Position numbers and translations under genes: made by a program. Positions 1 through 8,144 of a DNA stretch of 18,370 bases are shown piece after piece. The notes below the pieces were generated by a model that was not told the DNA's origin, searched no databases, and saw only the letters and a program-made list of their open reading frames with translations. Within the stretch, counting starts at the first letter, position 1. The number at the start of each line of letters is the position of its first letter. The stretch covers positions 1 to 18,370 of the forward strand of contig JAZRAC010000056.1 of the NCBI GenBank assembly GCA_045634365.1, given 5' to 3'. This DNA comes from HGM04593 sp045634365. GTDB taxonomy: Bacteria > Bacteroidota > Bacteroidia > Bacteroidales > Bacteroidaceae.

Positions 1-53
1 ACGTGTGAGCCAATAAAGCCGGCACCGCCGGTAACAATGATGTTACGTTTCAT
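1..53 (-). CDS. rmlB: dTDP-glucose 4,6-dehydratase, N-terminal fragment (cut by window edge)
   Basis: Only the first 17 codons are visible, reading leftwards from an ATG at 53. They encode MKRNIIVTGGAGFIGSH, the Rossmann GxxGxxG dinucleotide-binding motif at the start of short-chain dehydrogenase/reductase-type sugar nucleotide enzymes. It starts one base past the rmlD stop codon, in the usual place for the missing fourth dTDP-rhamnose gene after rmlA, rmlC and rmlD. RmlB converts dTDP-glucose to dTDP-4-keto-6-deoxyglucose, the step between RmlA and RmlC. The identity rests on the motif and the operon position. Another SDR-type epimerase/dehydratase is possible but less likely. The same 53 bases recur at the right end of the window. 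Confidence 0.8.
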   Translation of the reverse strand, partial: MKRNIIVTGGAGFIGSH

Positions 54-141
54 ATTATTGTTGTTTTAGTCGTTTAATACAATAGAGCATCGAATCGCGC
101 CAGTGAGGTATCTCTATGCCAAAGGTTGTTTTTATCTTTGT
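1..141. repeat. Left copy of 141-bp terminal inverted repeat
   Basis: Bases 1-141 are the exact reverse complement of 18230-18370. I compared them block by block and found no mismatch. At base 142 the two copies diverge. The repeat holds the last 28 codons of rmlD, its stop, and the first 53 bases of rmlB. Because both copies run off the window, the true repeat may be longer. An exact 141-base overlap equals the largest default k-mer of a common metagenome assembler, so the clean length is probably set by the assembly graph. Two genomic sequences leading into the same rmlB start would produce it. Confidence 0.97.
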
Positions 142-927
142 CTTGTCAAGCACCGAAAAAGAGGGACGCTTCACAGGCGATGGAAACTCGCTACTGTGAC
201 AAGGCTGCACCTTGCACGCAGTGTTACCGGCAGCAACTGCAATCTCTGTGGCAAAATCGTACCACGAGCATACACCCTCATTCGAAAAGTGATAAACACC
301 CTCATTGCCTGCATATATATCTCCCTCGATAATCGAGAATATGGCAAGCGCCAAATCTCCGGCATAAGTTGGGGTACCCACTTGGTCGAAGACCACGTTC
401 AACTGCTCACGCTCGGCAGTGAGGCGTATCATGGTTTTCAGGAAATTGTTGCCAAACTCCGAATATAGCCAAGCTGTTCTTATTATTACAGCCTTACAAC
501 CAACCTCGGCAACAGCCTGCTCGCCACGCAGTTTGGTGCGTCCATACACGCCAAGCGGGTTAAGCGGCATATCTTCGGTACGCGGAGTGTTTCCCTCGTT
601 GCCAAAGACATAATCGGTCGAAACGTGGAACAGTGTGCCATCTACCTCTTTCATTGCCTTGGCAAGATTCTCCACTGCTGTTGCATTTATAAGTTCGGCA
701 GTAACCTCGTCACTCTCGGCCTTGTCCACATTGGTGTATGCGGCGCAATTTACTATAACATCGACCTTGTTGTCGCGAACAAACTGCGAAACAGCCGCAG
801 CATTGGTAATATCAAGCTCTGCAACATCGGTGTATATATAGTTATTGGGCGAAACGGCACCCAAGCGACGCATTTCGTTGCCAAGCTGCCCATTGGCACC
901 TGTAATCAAGACATTCTTACTCTGCAT
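55..927 (-). CDS. rmlD: dTDP-4-dehydrorhamnose reductase
   Basis: This 290-residue protein catalyses the last step of dTDP-L-rhamnose synthesis, the NAD(P)H reduction of dTDP-6-deoxy-L-lyxo-4-hexulose in the cytoplasm. The N-terminus carries the Rossmann motif GANGQLG (residues 10-16). The SDR catalytic set is visible as STDY (103-106) and the Y128-x-x-x-K132 motif in YGRTK. The length is normal for the family. I chose the ATG at 925-927 because it overlaps the 3' end of rmlC by 11 bases and puts the Rossmann strand at the very N-terminus; the longer reading only adds codons lying inside rmlC. The stop lies one base before the rmlB ATG. Residues 263-290 are duplicated at 18230-18316. The operon order A-C-D-B and the tight overlaps indicate one transcript. 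Confidence 0.96.
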   Translation of the reverse strand: MQSKNVLITGANGQLGNEMRRLGAVSPNNYIYTDVAELDITNAAAVSQFVRDNKVDVIVNCAAYTNVDKAESDEVTAELINATAVENLAKAMKEVDGTLFHVSTDYVFGNEGNTPRTEDMPLNPLGVYGRTKLRGEQAVAEVGCKAVIIRTAWLYSEFGNNFLKTMIRLTAEREQLNVVFDQVGTPTYAGDLALAIFSIIEGDIYAGNEGVYHFSNEGVCSWYDFATEIAVAAGNTACKVQPCHSSEFPSPVKRPSFSVLDKTKIKTTFGIEIPHWRDSMLYCIKRLKQQ

Positions 928-1492
928 AATAATCGGTATTATAGTCGAAGAGAAAATCGGCCTCGGCAATCGGCTTGTTGAGTTTATCCTTCTCCGACAG
1001 TATTATTTTTTCAACATCTATCTTCCAATCTATTCCCAAGCTCTCGTCGTTCCAAGCAATGGCACCCTCACTCTCCTTGTTGTAGAAATTATCGCACTTA
1101 TATTGGAACACCGCCTCGGGGGTGAGCACTGCAAAACCGTGGGCAAAGCCGCGGGGCACGAAGAACTGACGGTGGTTATCCTCGGAGAGTTCCACTGCCA
1201 CATATTTGCCAAACGTGGGCGAGCCCTTTCTAATATCTACCGCAACATCGAGTACTGCACCTTTTATGCAACGCACCAGCTTACTCTGGCAATAGGGAGG
1301 TTTTTGAAAATGCAGACCACGGAGCACTCCGTAGCACGATTTTGACTGATTATCCTGCACAAAAACAGTCTTGCACACCTTCTCTTCAAATTCACGTTGC
1401 GAGAAGGATTCGTAGAAATAACCTCTATCGTCTTTGAAAATACGCGGTTCTATTATAACCACGCCATCTATTTCTGTTTTTATTACCTCCAT
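917..1492 (-). CDS. rmlC: dTDP-4-dehydrorhamnose 3,5-epimerase
   Basis: A 191-residue cupin-fold epimerase converting dTDP-4-keto-6-deoxyglucose to the L-lyxo isomer. The family signatures are present: GVLRGLHFQ with catalytic His61, Lys71 in SKLVRC, FVPRGFAHGF near 111-120, and the catalytic Tyr131 in FQYKCDNFY. The length matches RmlC. The ATG at 1490-1492 lies two bases beyond the rmlA stop (TGA at 1495-1497). A TTG two codons upstream could also be read, but the ATG fits the usual N-terminus. The 3' end overlaps rmlD by 11 bases, implying translational coupling within the operon. Confidence 0.96.
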   Translation of the reverse strand: MEVIKTEIDGVVIIEPRIFKDDRGYFYESFSQREFEEKVCKTVFVQDNQSKSCYGVLRGLHFQKPPYCQSKLVRCIKGAVLDVAVDIRKGSPTFGKYVAVELSEDNHRQFFVPRGFAHGFAVLTPEAVFQYKCDNFYNKESEGAIAWNDESLGIDWKIDVEKIILSEKDKLNKPIAEADFLFDYNTDYYAE

Positions 1493-1494
1493 AA

Positions 1495-2397
1495 TCAATA
1501 TATACTTGCACCGGTACGCTCTACCTCCTTAATTACTTTAAGTAGATATTGCCCATATTGGTTTTTTATCATAGGCTGTGCAACCTCACGCAATTTTTCG
1601 GCAGTAATCCACCCCTTGCGGAAGGCAATACCTTCGAGGCAGGCTATTTTCAACCCCTGACGTTTCTCTATTACCTCAACAAAGATAGAGGCCTCGGCAA
1701 GCGAGTCGTGTGTGCCTGTATCGAGCCAAGCAAATCCACGCTGCAAGGATTGTACTTTAAGTTCCCCATCGGCAAGGAAACGCTGGTTCACGGTGGTTAT
1801 CTCCAATTCCCCGCGTGCCGAGGGTTTAATATTCTTTGCAACCTCAACCACCTTATTAGGATAGAAGTAGAGGCCCACTACCGCATAGTTCGATTTTGGC
1901 TCGGTAGGCTTCTCCTCTATCGACAAGCAGTTGCCATCCTTGTCGAACTCTGCAACGCCGTAACGCTCGGGATCGTCAACCCAATAACCGAACACCGTTG
2001 CTTTTTTATCCTCCTCGGCAGCACGCACAGCCTCTTTAAGCAATGCCGAAAAGCCTGTACCGTGGAAAATATTATCGCCAAGCACCAAACAGACAGAATC
2101 GTTACCAATAAATTTCTCGCCAATGATAAATGCTTGTGCAAGGCCATCGGGAGAGGGCTGTTCAGCATACTCGAAACGTACACCATAATCACTTCCATCG
2201 CCAAGCAGACGCTTGAACGAAGGCAAGTCATTAGGAGTGGATATTATGAGTATCTCCTTAATTCCGGCCAACATCAATACCGACACCGGATAGTATATCA
2301 TCGGTTTATCGTAGATGGGCAACAATTGTTTACTAACTCCTTTTGTAATGGGGTACAAACGTGTACCCGAGCCTCCGGCCAATACAATACCTTTCAT
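1495..2397 (-). CDS. rmlA: Glucose-1-phosphate thymidylyltransferase
   Basis: A 300-residue nucleotidyltransferase that makes dTDP-glucose from dTTP and glucose-1-phosphate, committing carbon to dTDP-rhamnose. The N-terminus MKGIVLAGGSGTRLYPIT is the GGxGTRLxPxT nucleotide-binding loop, followed by the SKQLLP lysine motif (residues 22-27), LGDN near 107-110 for metal binding, and EEKP in the sugar-binding region. I set the start at the ATG at 2395-2397, which begins this motif directly; the extra upstream codons do not resemble the family. It is the first rml gene, 117 bases downstream of the beta-galactosidase stop. A weak -7-like box (TAATTGTG, 2426-2433, minus strand) lies about 30 bases upstream, but no clear -33 element accompanies it. 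Confidence 0.97.
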   Translation of the reverse strand: MKGIVLAGGSGTRLYPITKGVSKQLLPIYDKPMIYYPVSVLMLAGIKEILIISTPNDLPSFKRLLGDGSDYGVRFEYAEQPSPDGLAQAFIIGEKFIGNDSVCLVLGDNIFHGTGFSALLKEAVRAAEEDKKATVFGYWVDDPERYGVAEFDKDGNCLSIEEKPTEPKSNYAVVGLYFYPNKVVEVAKNIKPSARGELEITTVNQRFLADGELKVQSLQRGFAWLDTGTHDSLAEASIFVEVIEKRQGLKIACLEGIAFRKGWITAEKLREVAQPMIKNQYGQYLLKVIKEVERTGASIY

Positions 2398-2475
2398 TGT
2401 TATAAAATTTGCTGTGCACAAGCGGCACAATTAACTATTTACATATAAATGAAGGAAAATCCTTCTCAACAGTGA

Positions 2476-2502
2476 TGGTACAAGGCAACCAACCTTGTAC
2501 CA
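2476..2502. terminator. Hairpin between beta-galactosidase gene and rmlA; possible weak terminator
   Basis: TGGTACAAGG (2476-2485) and CCTTGTACCA (2493-2502) form a perfect 10-bp stem with a 7-base loop. It lies 13 bases past the lacZ-family stop on the minus strand. It is not followed by a run of T on that strand, so it is not a classical intrinsic terminator. It may stabilise the lacZ mRNA 3' end or partly separate lacZ from the rml genes. Confidence 0.5.
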
Positions 2503-2514
2503 CCTAAACACGGA

Positions 2515-5500
2515 CTACTCCTTTATGAGTTCAAACTCGGCACCCGAACCAAAGTCCTGACCATTCTGCGAGCTCAATCCATTGAAACGCACATAACGCG
2601 CCTTCACAGGCTTGCCGAAGATTACAGTCTGCACCTTTGAGTTATTCTCGAATGTACCCTTGACAACATCACTCCAATTCTCGCGGTCGTTGCTTATCTG
2701 GATAGAATAATCCTTTATATTACCATTATTTCCGCCATCCTGACGGGGAGTATATTTAAAGCCCTTTATCATCACCTCCTCATTAGCATCAAAGTCTATA
2801 TAGTGAGGATAGATGGCTACCGTTACCGAATACATTGTGTGCCACATTGTAGTGGGGTCGCCATCGAGCATCTTGCTTGCCTCGTTACCTGTTTCCTGGC
2901 TCGAACAGAAGGCAACCGTTACGGGAATAGAAGTTACAGCATCGTAGCTGTATGTTGCGCTCAACGCCGGTGTTTCCTTCTCCCATACAATAATATCGCC
3001 ACCCTTGCTCATATTCACAGGCTCGGTATATTTTTGAGCCTTACCACGTTTGCCAAGCTTGTAATAAATTTGTGCATTCTCTTTGGCACAGCTCATAGTA
3101 ACCACGCCACGAAGGTCGCGTTTCAGCATCACGGGAACAGCACCCGACGAGAGTACCTTTGCCTTCTCGTTCACATCCTCACCCGCATACACAGGACGCA
3201 TAATAAAGTTAACCGAATTCTCACCGGCTTTTGTACGGTCGGGATTCAAGGGGCCACCCTGTCCGCAACTGTTACCGCCCAAGCCTGTAACCTTTTTGTC
3301 AATGTGCAACCAAGTACCCGACGAAGCAGGCAACTGATAGGGGTGGGCAGCCTCGGTAAGTTCAACATTGTTCCAAGGAAGAGCCGACGCCGACATTGCA
3401 TCGATTGCTACGAACATAACACCATTACCCGCATCATTTGTCAAAGCAGCCCAACGAATGCCTTCGCGGTTACCCATATCCTGAGGTTTGGGGAAGTGAA
3501 CAAACTGCTCGGCAACAGTGCTCTTATACTGCTCCACAAAAGCAGCCGTGCAACGGTCGTTGTAATTATTCCACGGGCCACGGCCATAGTAAGAATAGTT
3601 CTTCAATCCGGCAGGCAACTGCATCTCATAACCAATGCGTGCAATATCAATATCTTTATTACCGGTTATTGCACTGTTCAATTCAACGGAACCATCGGGA
3701 TAAATTGTATAAATGCGGTTCGATACAAAGTGAAAATCGTTGGCACCAAGTTCACGAGCATCATCCACAATATCAAAATTATTATCATCGAGCTTCACAC
3801 GACGGCCGGGGTGCTTCGCTTGCGAGCGTACGGTATACTGCAACACCACGCTGCCATCCTTGTTCAATTTAGAAACAAACGACATAACACTATCCTGCAA
3901 ATTATAGAGGCCGTTCACGTACCAATTGTTCCAAGCCCAGTTATCATTGTCCACAGGCGCACGATAAGTATTCAGCTTCATCACATTGCCGGCAGCAAAA
4001 ACCTCTGTACCTTTATATATTACATTATAAAGCACACCCTTGCTGTCGTCGAACACAATTTTGAACGACTCTCCGGCAACGGTTCTCAATGTAACCTTCT
4101 TGCCATCAATCTCCACCGTTTGAGTGTTACCGGCAAGTTTGCCACTCTTTGCCGCATCGGCAATATAAATATTCTTCACAGCATCCTTCAAAGGAAGTTG
4201 TTCATCCATCTGCACATATCCCTTCTTTGCCCAAGGCATATCCTTTTTGAGCAACAACTGCACCTTTATAAAATACTCGCAGTCGGCTTTCAGTTCTTTG
4301 CCAAAGTCAACCTTAAAGCTCTTCTTTGTGCGGGGAGCAATTGCAAGGTCGGGAACGAAGCGAGCCTCAATCTCCTTGCCATCTTCCCACAAAGAGACAC
4401 GAATATCCATATCGCTCAGGCTCTCGAAGTAACGTTTATTGAAAATCTCAATTTCCCCTTTGTCGTTCAACGAAATACCGGCATTCTGATAAACCTTCTT
4501 AACCTCCCAATATTGAGGCTTCGGCGAGCGGTCGGGGAATATTATACCATTCATACAGAATGTGTGGTCGTTGGGACGGTCGCCAAAGTCACCACCGTAA
4601 CCCATATATTTATCGCCGGTCTTTGCATCTACGTTCCAGAAAGATTGGTCCACCCAGTCCCAAATGGCACCACCCATAAAGAAGTTTGTACTCTCCATAG
4701 CATCCCAATAATCTTTAAGGTTACCAACGGCGTTACCCATAGAGTGAGCATACTCCGAAATGTGGAAAGGATACTTAATGGGTGCCTTGCCGGTAACGGC
4801 ATACTGTGTCCAACCGATAGAGGGATACTGGTTCGAGCCCATATCCACAATATTATTGTTACGCTCATACTGCACGGGGCGCGACGCATCAAAAGCCTTC
4901 AACGCCTCGTAGGCCTTCACGAAGTTCACGCCGGGGCCGGCCTCGTTTCCAAGTGACCAGATAACCACCGACGGACGGTTCATTGTTGCATACGCCATTT
5001 CCATCACACGAGCAACGTGCGCATCCAAGAATTCAGGAACGTGCGAGAGAGAAGCTTCGCCATAATAATATTGGTGACTCTCTATGTTGGCCTCATCTTC
5101 AAGATAAATACCATATTTGTCGCACAAATAATACCAATAGGGAGCATCGGGATAGTGAGCGTTGCGCACGTGGTTAATATTACCCTGCAACATAAGCATA
5201 ACCTCTTCAAACATCTGTTCACGTGTCACAGCGTGGCCATGCTCCAAGCTTGTTTCGTGGCGGTTCACACCCTTCATCTTGATGGGCTTGCCGTTCAAAT
5301 AATAGTAACGGCCGGCAATGCCGAATTCATCATCCTCGGCCTTTGTGTCGCGAATCTCCACTTCGCGGAAGCCAATGTATGTAGAGGCAGTTTCCACCAC
5401 TCTGCCCTTCTTGTCGAGCAACTGTACGATAAGAGTATAGCGATTAGGCTGTTCGGCACTCCATTTGGCAGGATTTTCCACCGGCATTGCAATATTTGCA

Positions 5501-6540
5501 GTAACCGTTGCACCCTTCTCAACCACATTCACAGCACCCGACGCCGTTACACCCTCAACCGGAGCATTATCGTCGCTATATAGTTCATTTTTATAAAGTT
5601 GCGCCTTAACCGAGTAGCCTTTCACCTTTTTCTTGCTCAAATTGCGAACATCAACCGCAATATTGGCAACGGCATTTTTATACTCATTGTCAAGGTCGGT
5701 AACCACGCGGAAGTCGCGAATTTCCACAGGATTGGTCGATGTAAGCGACACTGTGCGGAAGATTCCCGGCAAACGGAACATATCCTGCGACTCCAAGAAC
5801 GAGGCATCGCTGTTGCGGTAAACCTCAACAGCCACAACATTCTCGCCCTCAACAAGATATTTTGAGATATTGAATGCAGCAAGGTTGCGAGAGTTCTTCG
5901 AGAAGCCCACATACTTGCCGTTTATCCACAGATAGAAAAAAGAATCAACACCATCGAAATTTATATAAATCTCGCGACCTTTCCACTCGACAGGCACGGT
6001 AAAAGTACGACGGTAAGAGCCCACCTCGTTACGGTGTTTGTAGGTTGTGTGGTGAGGAGCCGGTTCACGCATAACACCACCCTTCCAGTCGCCCACGGCA
6101 ACCGTATGTTTAAAAATAACAGGTTGGTTAACATAGATGGGAGTACCATACTTCTGGCTGCCATCGGGTTGCAGGCCATAAACATTCCAGTTCATCGGGA
6201 CCTCCACTTTATCCCACTCCGAAACATCATAATCCATCTTATAGAAACCCTCCGGACGCTCACCCGGGTTACCCACCCAGTTAAAGCTCCAAGTTCCATT
6301 GAGCGAGAGGTAATACTCACTCGCCTCGGGAAGCACCTTGCGAGCACTCTCCTCATTGGCAAACGTAAAGAAGCAGCCTTTGGGCTGTTCCTTGTTCAAA
6401 GACAACTGCGTAGGGCTTTCCCACTCACTGCCGGCAGGAGCCTGCGCATCGCCGTAGGCAAATCCTTTCAAATTCTGCCCCACAGCCACAGCCGACACTA
6501 AAAGTGCGGCCATCATTACTGAAACAATTTTCTTTTTCAT
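2515..6540 (-). CDS. Secreted GH2 beta-galactosidase with C-terminal discoidin-like domain
   Basis: A 1341-residue LacZ-type glycoside hydrolase family 2 protein. Residues 1-21 are a signal peptide (KKK, then a hydrophobic core to about 20) without a lipobox cysteine, so the enzyme is probably periplasmic. The order is a jelly-roll sugar-binding domain (about 75-270), Ig-like domains, a TIM barrel (about 405-690) and a beta-galactosidase small-chain domain (about 820-1115) with YGRGPW at 985-990. A short Ig/chitobiase-like segment (about 1135-1200) and a discoidin/F5-8-type (CBM32-like) domain (about 1205-1341) follow. The acid/base is E533 in WSLGNEAGPG and the nucleophile E596 in HISEYAHSMGN. 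LacZ of E. coli is about 320 residues shorter, mainly because it lacks the C-terminal modules. The role is probably removal of terminal beta-galactose from host or dietary glycans. The exact substrate cannot be read from the sequence, and no SusC/SusD pair is visible beside it. The start is the ATG at 6538-6540. Confidence 0.95.
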   Translation of the reverse strand: MKKKIVSVMMAALLVSAVAVGQNLKGFAYGDAQAPAGSEWESPTQLSLNKEQPKGCFFTFANEESARKVLPEASEYYLSLNGTWSFNWVGNPGERPEGFYKMDYDVSEWDKVEVPMNWNVYGLQPDGSQKYGTPIYVNQPVIFKHTVAVGDWKGGVMREPAPHHTTYKHRNEVGSYRRTFTVPVEWKGREIYINFDGVDSFFYLWINGKYVGFSKNSRNLAAFNISKYLVEGENVVAVEVYRNSDASFLESQDMFRLPGIFRTVSLTSTNPVEIRDFRVVTDLDNEYKNAVANIAVDVRNLSKKKVKGYSVKAQLYKNELYSDDNAPVEGVTASGAVNVVEKGATVTANIAMPVENPAKWSAEQPNRYTLIVQLLDKKGRVVETASTYIGFREVEIRDTKAEDDEFGIAGRYYYLNGKPIKMKGVNRHETSLEHGHAVTREQMFEEVMLMLQGNINHVRNAHYPDAPYWYYLCDKYGIYLEDEANIESHQYYYGEASLSHVPEFLDAHVARVMEMAYATMNRPSVVIWSLGNEAGPGVNFVKAYEALKAFDASRPVQYERNNNIVDMGSNQYPSIGWTQYAVTGKAPIKYPFHISEYAHSMGNAVGNLKDYWDAMESTNFFMGGAIWDWVDQSFWNVDAKTGDKYMGYGGDFGDRPNDHTFCMNGIIFPDRSPKPQYWEVKKVYQNAGISLNDKGEIEIFNKRYFESLSDMDIRVSLWEDGKEIEARFVPDLAIAPRTKKSFKVDFGKELKADCEYFIKVQLLLKKDMPWAKKGYVQMDEQLPLKDAVKNIYIADAAKSGKLAGNTQTVEIDGKKVTLRTVAGESFKIVFDDSKGVLYNVIYKGTEVFAAGNVMKLNTYRAPVDNDNWAWNNWYVNGLYNLQDSVMSFVSKLNKDGSVVLQYTVRSQAKHPGRRVKLDDNNFDIVDDARELGANDFHFVSNRIYTIYPDGSVELNSAITGNKDIDIARIGYEMQLPAGLKNYSYYGRGPWNNYNDRCTAAFVEQYKSTVAEQFVHFPKPQDMGNREGIRWAALTNDAGNGVMFVAIDAMSASALPWNNVELTEAAHPYQLPASSGTWLHIDKKVTGLGGNSCGQGGPLNPDRTKAGENSVNFIMRPVYAGEDVNEKAKVLSSGAVPVMLKRDLRGVVTMSCAKENAQIYYKLGKRGKAQKYTEPVNMSKGGDIIVWEKETPALSATYSYDAVTSIPVTVAFCSSQETGNEASKMLDGDPTTMWHTMYSVTVAIYPHYIDFDANEEVMIKGFKYTPRQDGGNNGNIKDYSIQISNDRENWSDVVKGTFENNSKVQTVIFGKPVKARYVRFNGLSSQNGQDFGSGAEFELIKE

Positions 6541-6554
6541 ATAAACTTTTTAAA

Positions 6555-6583
6555 CAAAATTAATAATTTCCCAAAGCAAACAA
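6555..6583 (-). promoter_or_regulatory. Possible promoter of the beta-galactosidase gene
   Basis: Read on the minus strand, TAATTTTG (6555-6562) fits the Bacteroidota -7 consensus TAnnTTTG, and a TTG (6581-6583) lies 18 bases upstream as a -33 candidate. The implied 5' leader would be under 10 bases, which is very short, so the assignment is tentative. The region is strongly A/T-rich and such matches can arise by chance. Confidence 0.3.
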
Positions 6584-6988
6584 CCGTACCCTCTTTTCAA
6601 GCCAAGCAAGACACAGTTGCATAAACATCTGCTAAATTACACTATTTTTTTTATAATTAAAACTTTTATATGATAAAATAAACATTTAAAGGCTATTTAA
6701 AATTTATTTTGCCCGAAACAGCACTTTATTCAGCATTGATACATTTATAAGAAATTAAAAGCCTTTAATCATCCACATTTTCCTGCAAAAGCAAGACACA
6801 ACCCTTACAGAGAATAACAATATGGTAATTTTATTTTACACAACTCTGCTAAATACAAAAAAAGAGGACAAAGCTATAAATAAAAAAGGGCTCAATAGCA
6901 AAAAGGTGTGGGTAAATAAATCTTTAATTATTGTGTAGTATACCAGCAGTGGTAATTTTAAAAAATAACCGGCACCGTAAGAGAAAGA

Positions 6989-7108
6989 ATTAAAGGCCGT
7001 CGAAGTTAAGGAAACAGGCGAGGAGATAGTGCGGTATGCCGTTAATTTTCACACAACGCAATACCGCACGCTTCCGGAGCCCCTTAACTTCGGCGAACAG
7101 CCTTTAAT
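6989..7108. repeat. 120-bp nested inverted-repeat element (MITE-like or structured RNA)
   Basis: Three nested helices can be drawn. ATTAAAGGC (6989-6997) pairs with GCCTTTAAT (7100-7108). GAAGTTAAGG (7002-7011) pairs with CCTTAACTTC (7082-7091). GTGCGGTAT (7029-7037) pairs with ATACCGCAC (7061-7069). Together these are 28 perfect pairs, and a further CGTT/AACG pair (7040-7043, 7055-7058) lies in the loop. No protein is encoded. The size and palindromic form suit a small dispersed intergenic element; a structured RNA is the alternative. There is no second copy in this window. Confidence 0.6.
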
Positions 7109-7199
7109 GACAAGCAAGGAACGAACGATGGATATTGCGTAGCAATTCGCGAGCCTAGGCGTGAGCGACTTGAACGTACTTGTGTGCCGGACCTTTTGA

Positions 7200-7219
7200 T
7201 TCTTTTGGGTACAAAAGAA
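7200..7219. repeat. Short perfect hairpin TTCTTTTG-GGTA-CAAAAGAA
   Basis: An 8-bp stem (7200-7207 with 7212-7219) closes a 4-base loop about 90 bases beyond the nested inverted repeat. A related motif, a CTTTTGG followed by CAAAAG, is common at the edges of intergenic repeats in Bacteroidales from my general knowledge. It may therefore mark the other end of the same element, making the full unit about 6960-7220. Confidence 0.4.
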
Positions 7220-7372
7220 CATATAAAACAATTTGTTTAAAGCAAGAACTACTCGCGGGACACCGAGAAGTTAAAAGCAAGAATATTTAGCAAATAAATA
7301 GTAGTATCCACAGTAAATTTCTACTGAACCTAAAAAAGCACCCACTCCACCACGGAAAGGATGCAAAAAAAT

Positions 7373-7400
7373 AAATAAAGACTGCACGCAGTCTTTATTT
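7373..7400 (-). terminator. Intrinsic terminator of the Hc1-like gene
   Basis: AAATAAAGACTG (7373-7384) and CAGTCTTTATTT (7389-7400) form a perfect 12-bp stem with a 4-base loop, 27 bases after the Hc1 stop codon. On the minus strand the 3' arm ends in a U-rich tract, as expected for an intrinsic terminator. The symmetry would allow it to work in both directions. Confidence 0.85.
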
Positions 7401-7427
7401 ATAACAATTAAGAGTGTAATGTAAAGA

Positions 7428-7601
7428 TTACTTCGCAGCCTCCAAAGAAGCCTTACGGAACTCTTTCATCATTTTTTCAATCTGCAAAGAGGCCTTACGT
7501 GCACGTGTACCGGCAGCTTTATTACCCTTCTCAGCCTGTGCGTTAGCATCAGCTGCAAATGCAGCATAAGTCTCCTGAATTTTTTCAATAAGTTCTTTCA
7601 T
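7428..7601 (-). CDS. Hc1-family histone H1-like DNA-binding protein
   Basis: A 57-residue lysine-, arginine- and alanine-rich protein beginning MKELIEKIQETYAAF and containing GNKAAGTRARKASLQIEK. This is the pattern of the short Bacteroidota proteins annotated as Hc1/histone H1-like. These are presumed nucleoid-associated DNA binders, but their function is not well established. The start is the ATG at 7599-7601. The extra 14 upstream codons overlap the promoter leader and do not fit the family. It has its own promoter and terminator, so it is a monocistronic unit unrelated to the polysaccharide genes beside it. It looks complete. Confidence 0.9.
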   Translation of the reverse strand: MKELIEKIQETYAAFAADANAQAEKGNKAAGTRARKASLQIEKMMKEFRKASLEAAK

Positions 7602-7631
7602 AATGTATTCTTTAATAAGGTTAATGATGCA

Positions 7632-7660
7632 CAAAGATAACAAAAAACATTATATCCAAA
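7632..7660 (-). promoter_or_regulatory. Promoter of the Hc1-like gene
   Basis: On the minus strand TATCTTTG (7632-7639) is a perfect match to the Bacteroidota -7 box TAnnTTTG. A TTTG (7657-7660) lies 17 bases upstream as the -33 element, slightly closer than the usual spacing. The transcript would begin near 7625, about 24 bases before the ATG. Confidence 0.7.
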
Positions 7661-8130
7661 CATTATTAGCTTTTTTTTTGCATCATTTTTCAAAAAAAAT
7701 ATCTTTTTTGCCAAAAAAACGAAGAAAACACCCTGTAAAGGCCGTAAGAACAGCACCCAAACAGACTGAAAAACAACCCACACAGACACAATACTCCTAT
7801 AATATATATAGAAATTCAAAAAAACATCCAACCACAAGAAGAAAAGCCGTCGCCACACACATCAAATTCACCATCGCAACAAAATCCTCCCCAAAAAGCA
7901 AGAACCACACCCGGCAAACCCTCCGCAGCCCGTCGGGAATGGCAGCGCCATAATTCAAAAAGAGTCGCACACAACCATCCCCAAAAACAAACGCTCGACA
8001 CAGCACCCGCTGGTAAATTATTTTTACAACAAAGGCAAAGCACAGCACAAAAGCAACAATTTCGTTAAAAAAAACTACGCGCGTACCTACAAAAAAAAGA
8101 AAAAACACGCACACAAACAAAAAAAAAGAC
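7661..8130. other. A/C-rich divergent intergenic region
   Basis: About 470 noncoding bases between the Hc1 promoter and the promoter of the polysaccharide operon. The plus strand is dominated by A and C, with long A runs and little G or T. Minus-strand reading frames here, for example across 7797-8120, translate to strings of V, F, L and C. That is what a G/T-rich strand gives in any frame, so I do not call them genes. No repeat unit or transcription-factor site stands out. Confidence 0.6.
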
Positions 8131-8138
8131 TATCTTTG
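8131..8138 (+). promoter_or_regulatory. -7 box of the polysaccharide operon promoter
   Basis: TATCTTTG matches the Bacteroidota -7 consensus TAnnTTTG exactly. It is the same octamer as in the Hc1 promoter. A -33 TTTG is not evident upstream, where the sequence is a long A tract, so an activator or the A tract itself may assist. Transcription would start near 8145 and produce a leader of about 250 bases before the wzc-like ATG. Confidence 0.55.
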
Positions 8139-8144
8139 CCATTA

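Larger units (their letters stand above)
6541..7372. other. Long noncoding stretch between beta-galactosidase gene and Hc1 terminator
   Basis: About 830 bases without a believable gene. The part from 6541 to about 6960 is A/T-rich and holds the presumed upstream region of the beta-galactosidase gene. The part from about 6960 to 7220 is less A/T-rich and contains the structured inverted-repeat element annotated separately. A 60-codon minus-strand reading frame across 7049-7231 has arginine- and serine-rich content with no family signature, and I regard it as spurious. The rest, 7220-7372, shows nothing recognisable. Confidence 0.7.

Noticed and set aside
1549..2448. A 299-codon plus-strand reading frame opposite rmlA
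   Set aside because: Antisense to a fully recognisable rmlA, with no family signature of its own.
2803..4956. A 717-codon plus-strand reading frame opposite the beta-galactosidase gene
   Set aside because: It lies wholly antisense to a GH2 gene with clear catalytic motifs, and its translation is rich in Ile, His, Arg and Cys with no domain. It is a codon-bias shadow.
7797..8120. A 107-codon minus-strand frame that looks like a membrane protein
   Set aside because: The strand is G/T-rich, so any frame gives V, F, L, C and G. Another minus-strand frame over the same bases is also open, and there is no homology signal or promoter.
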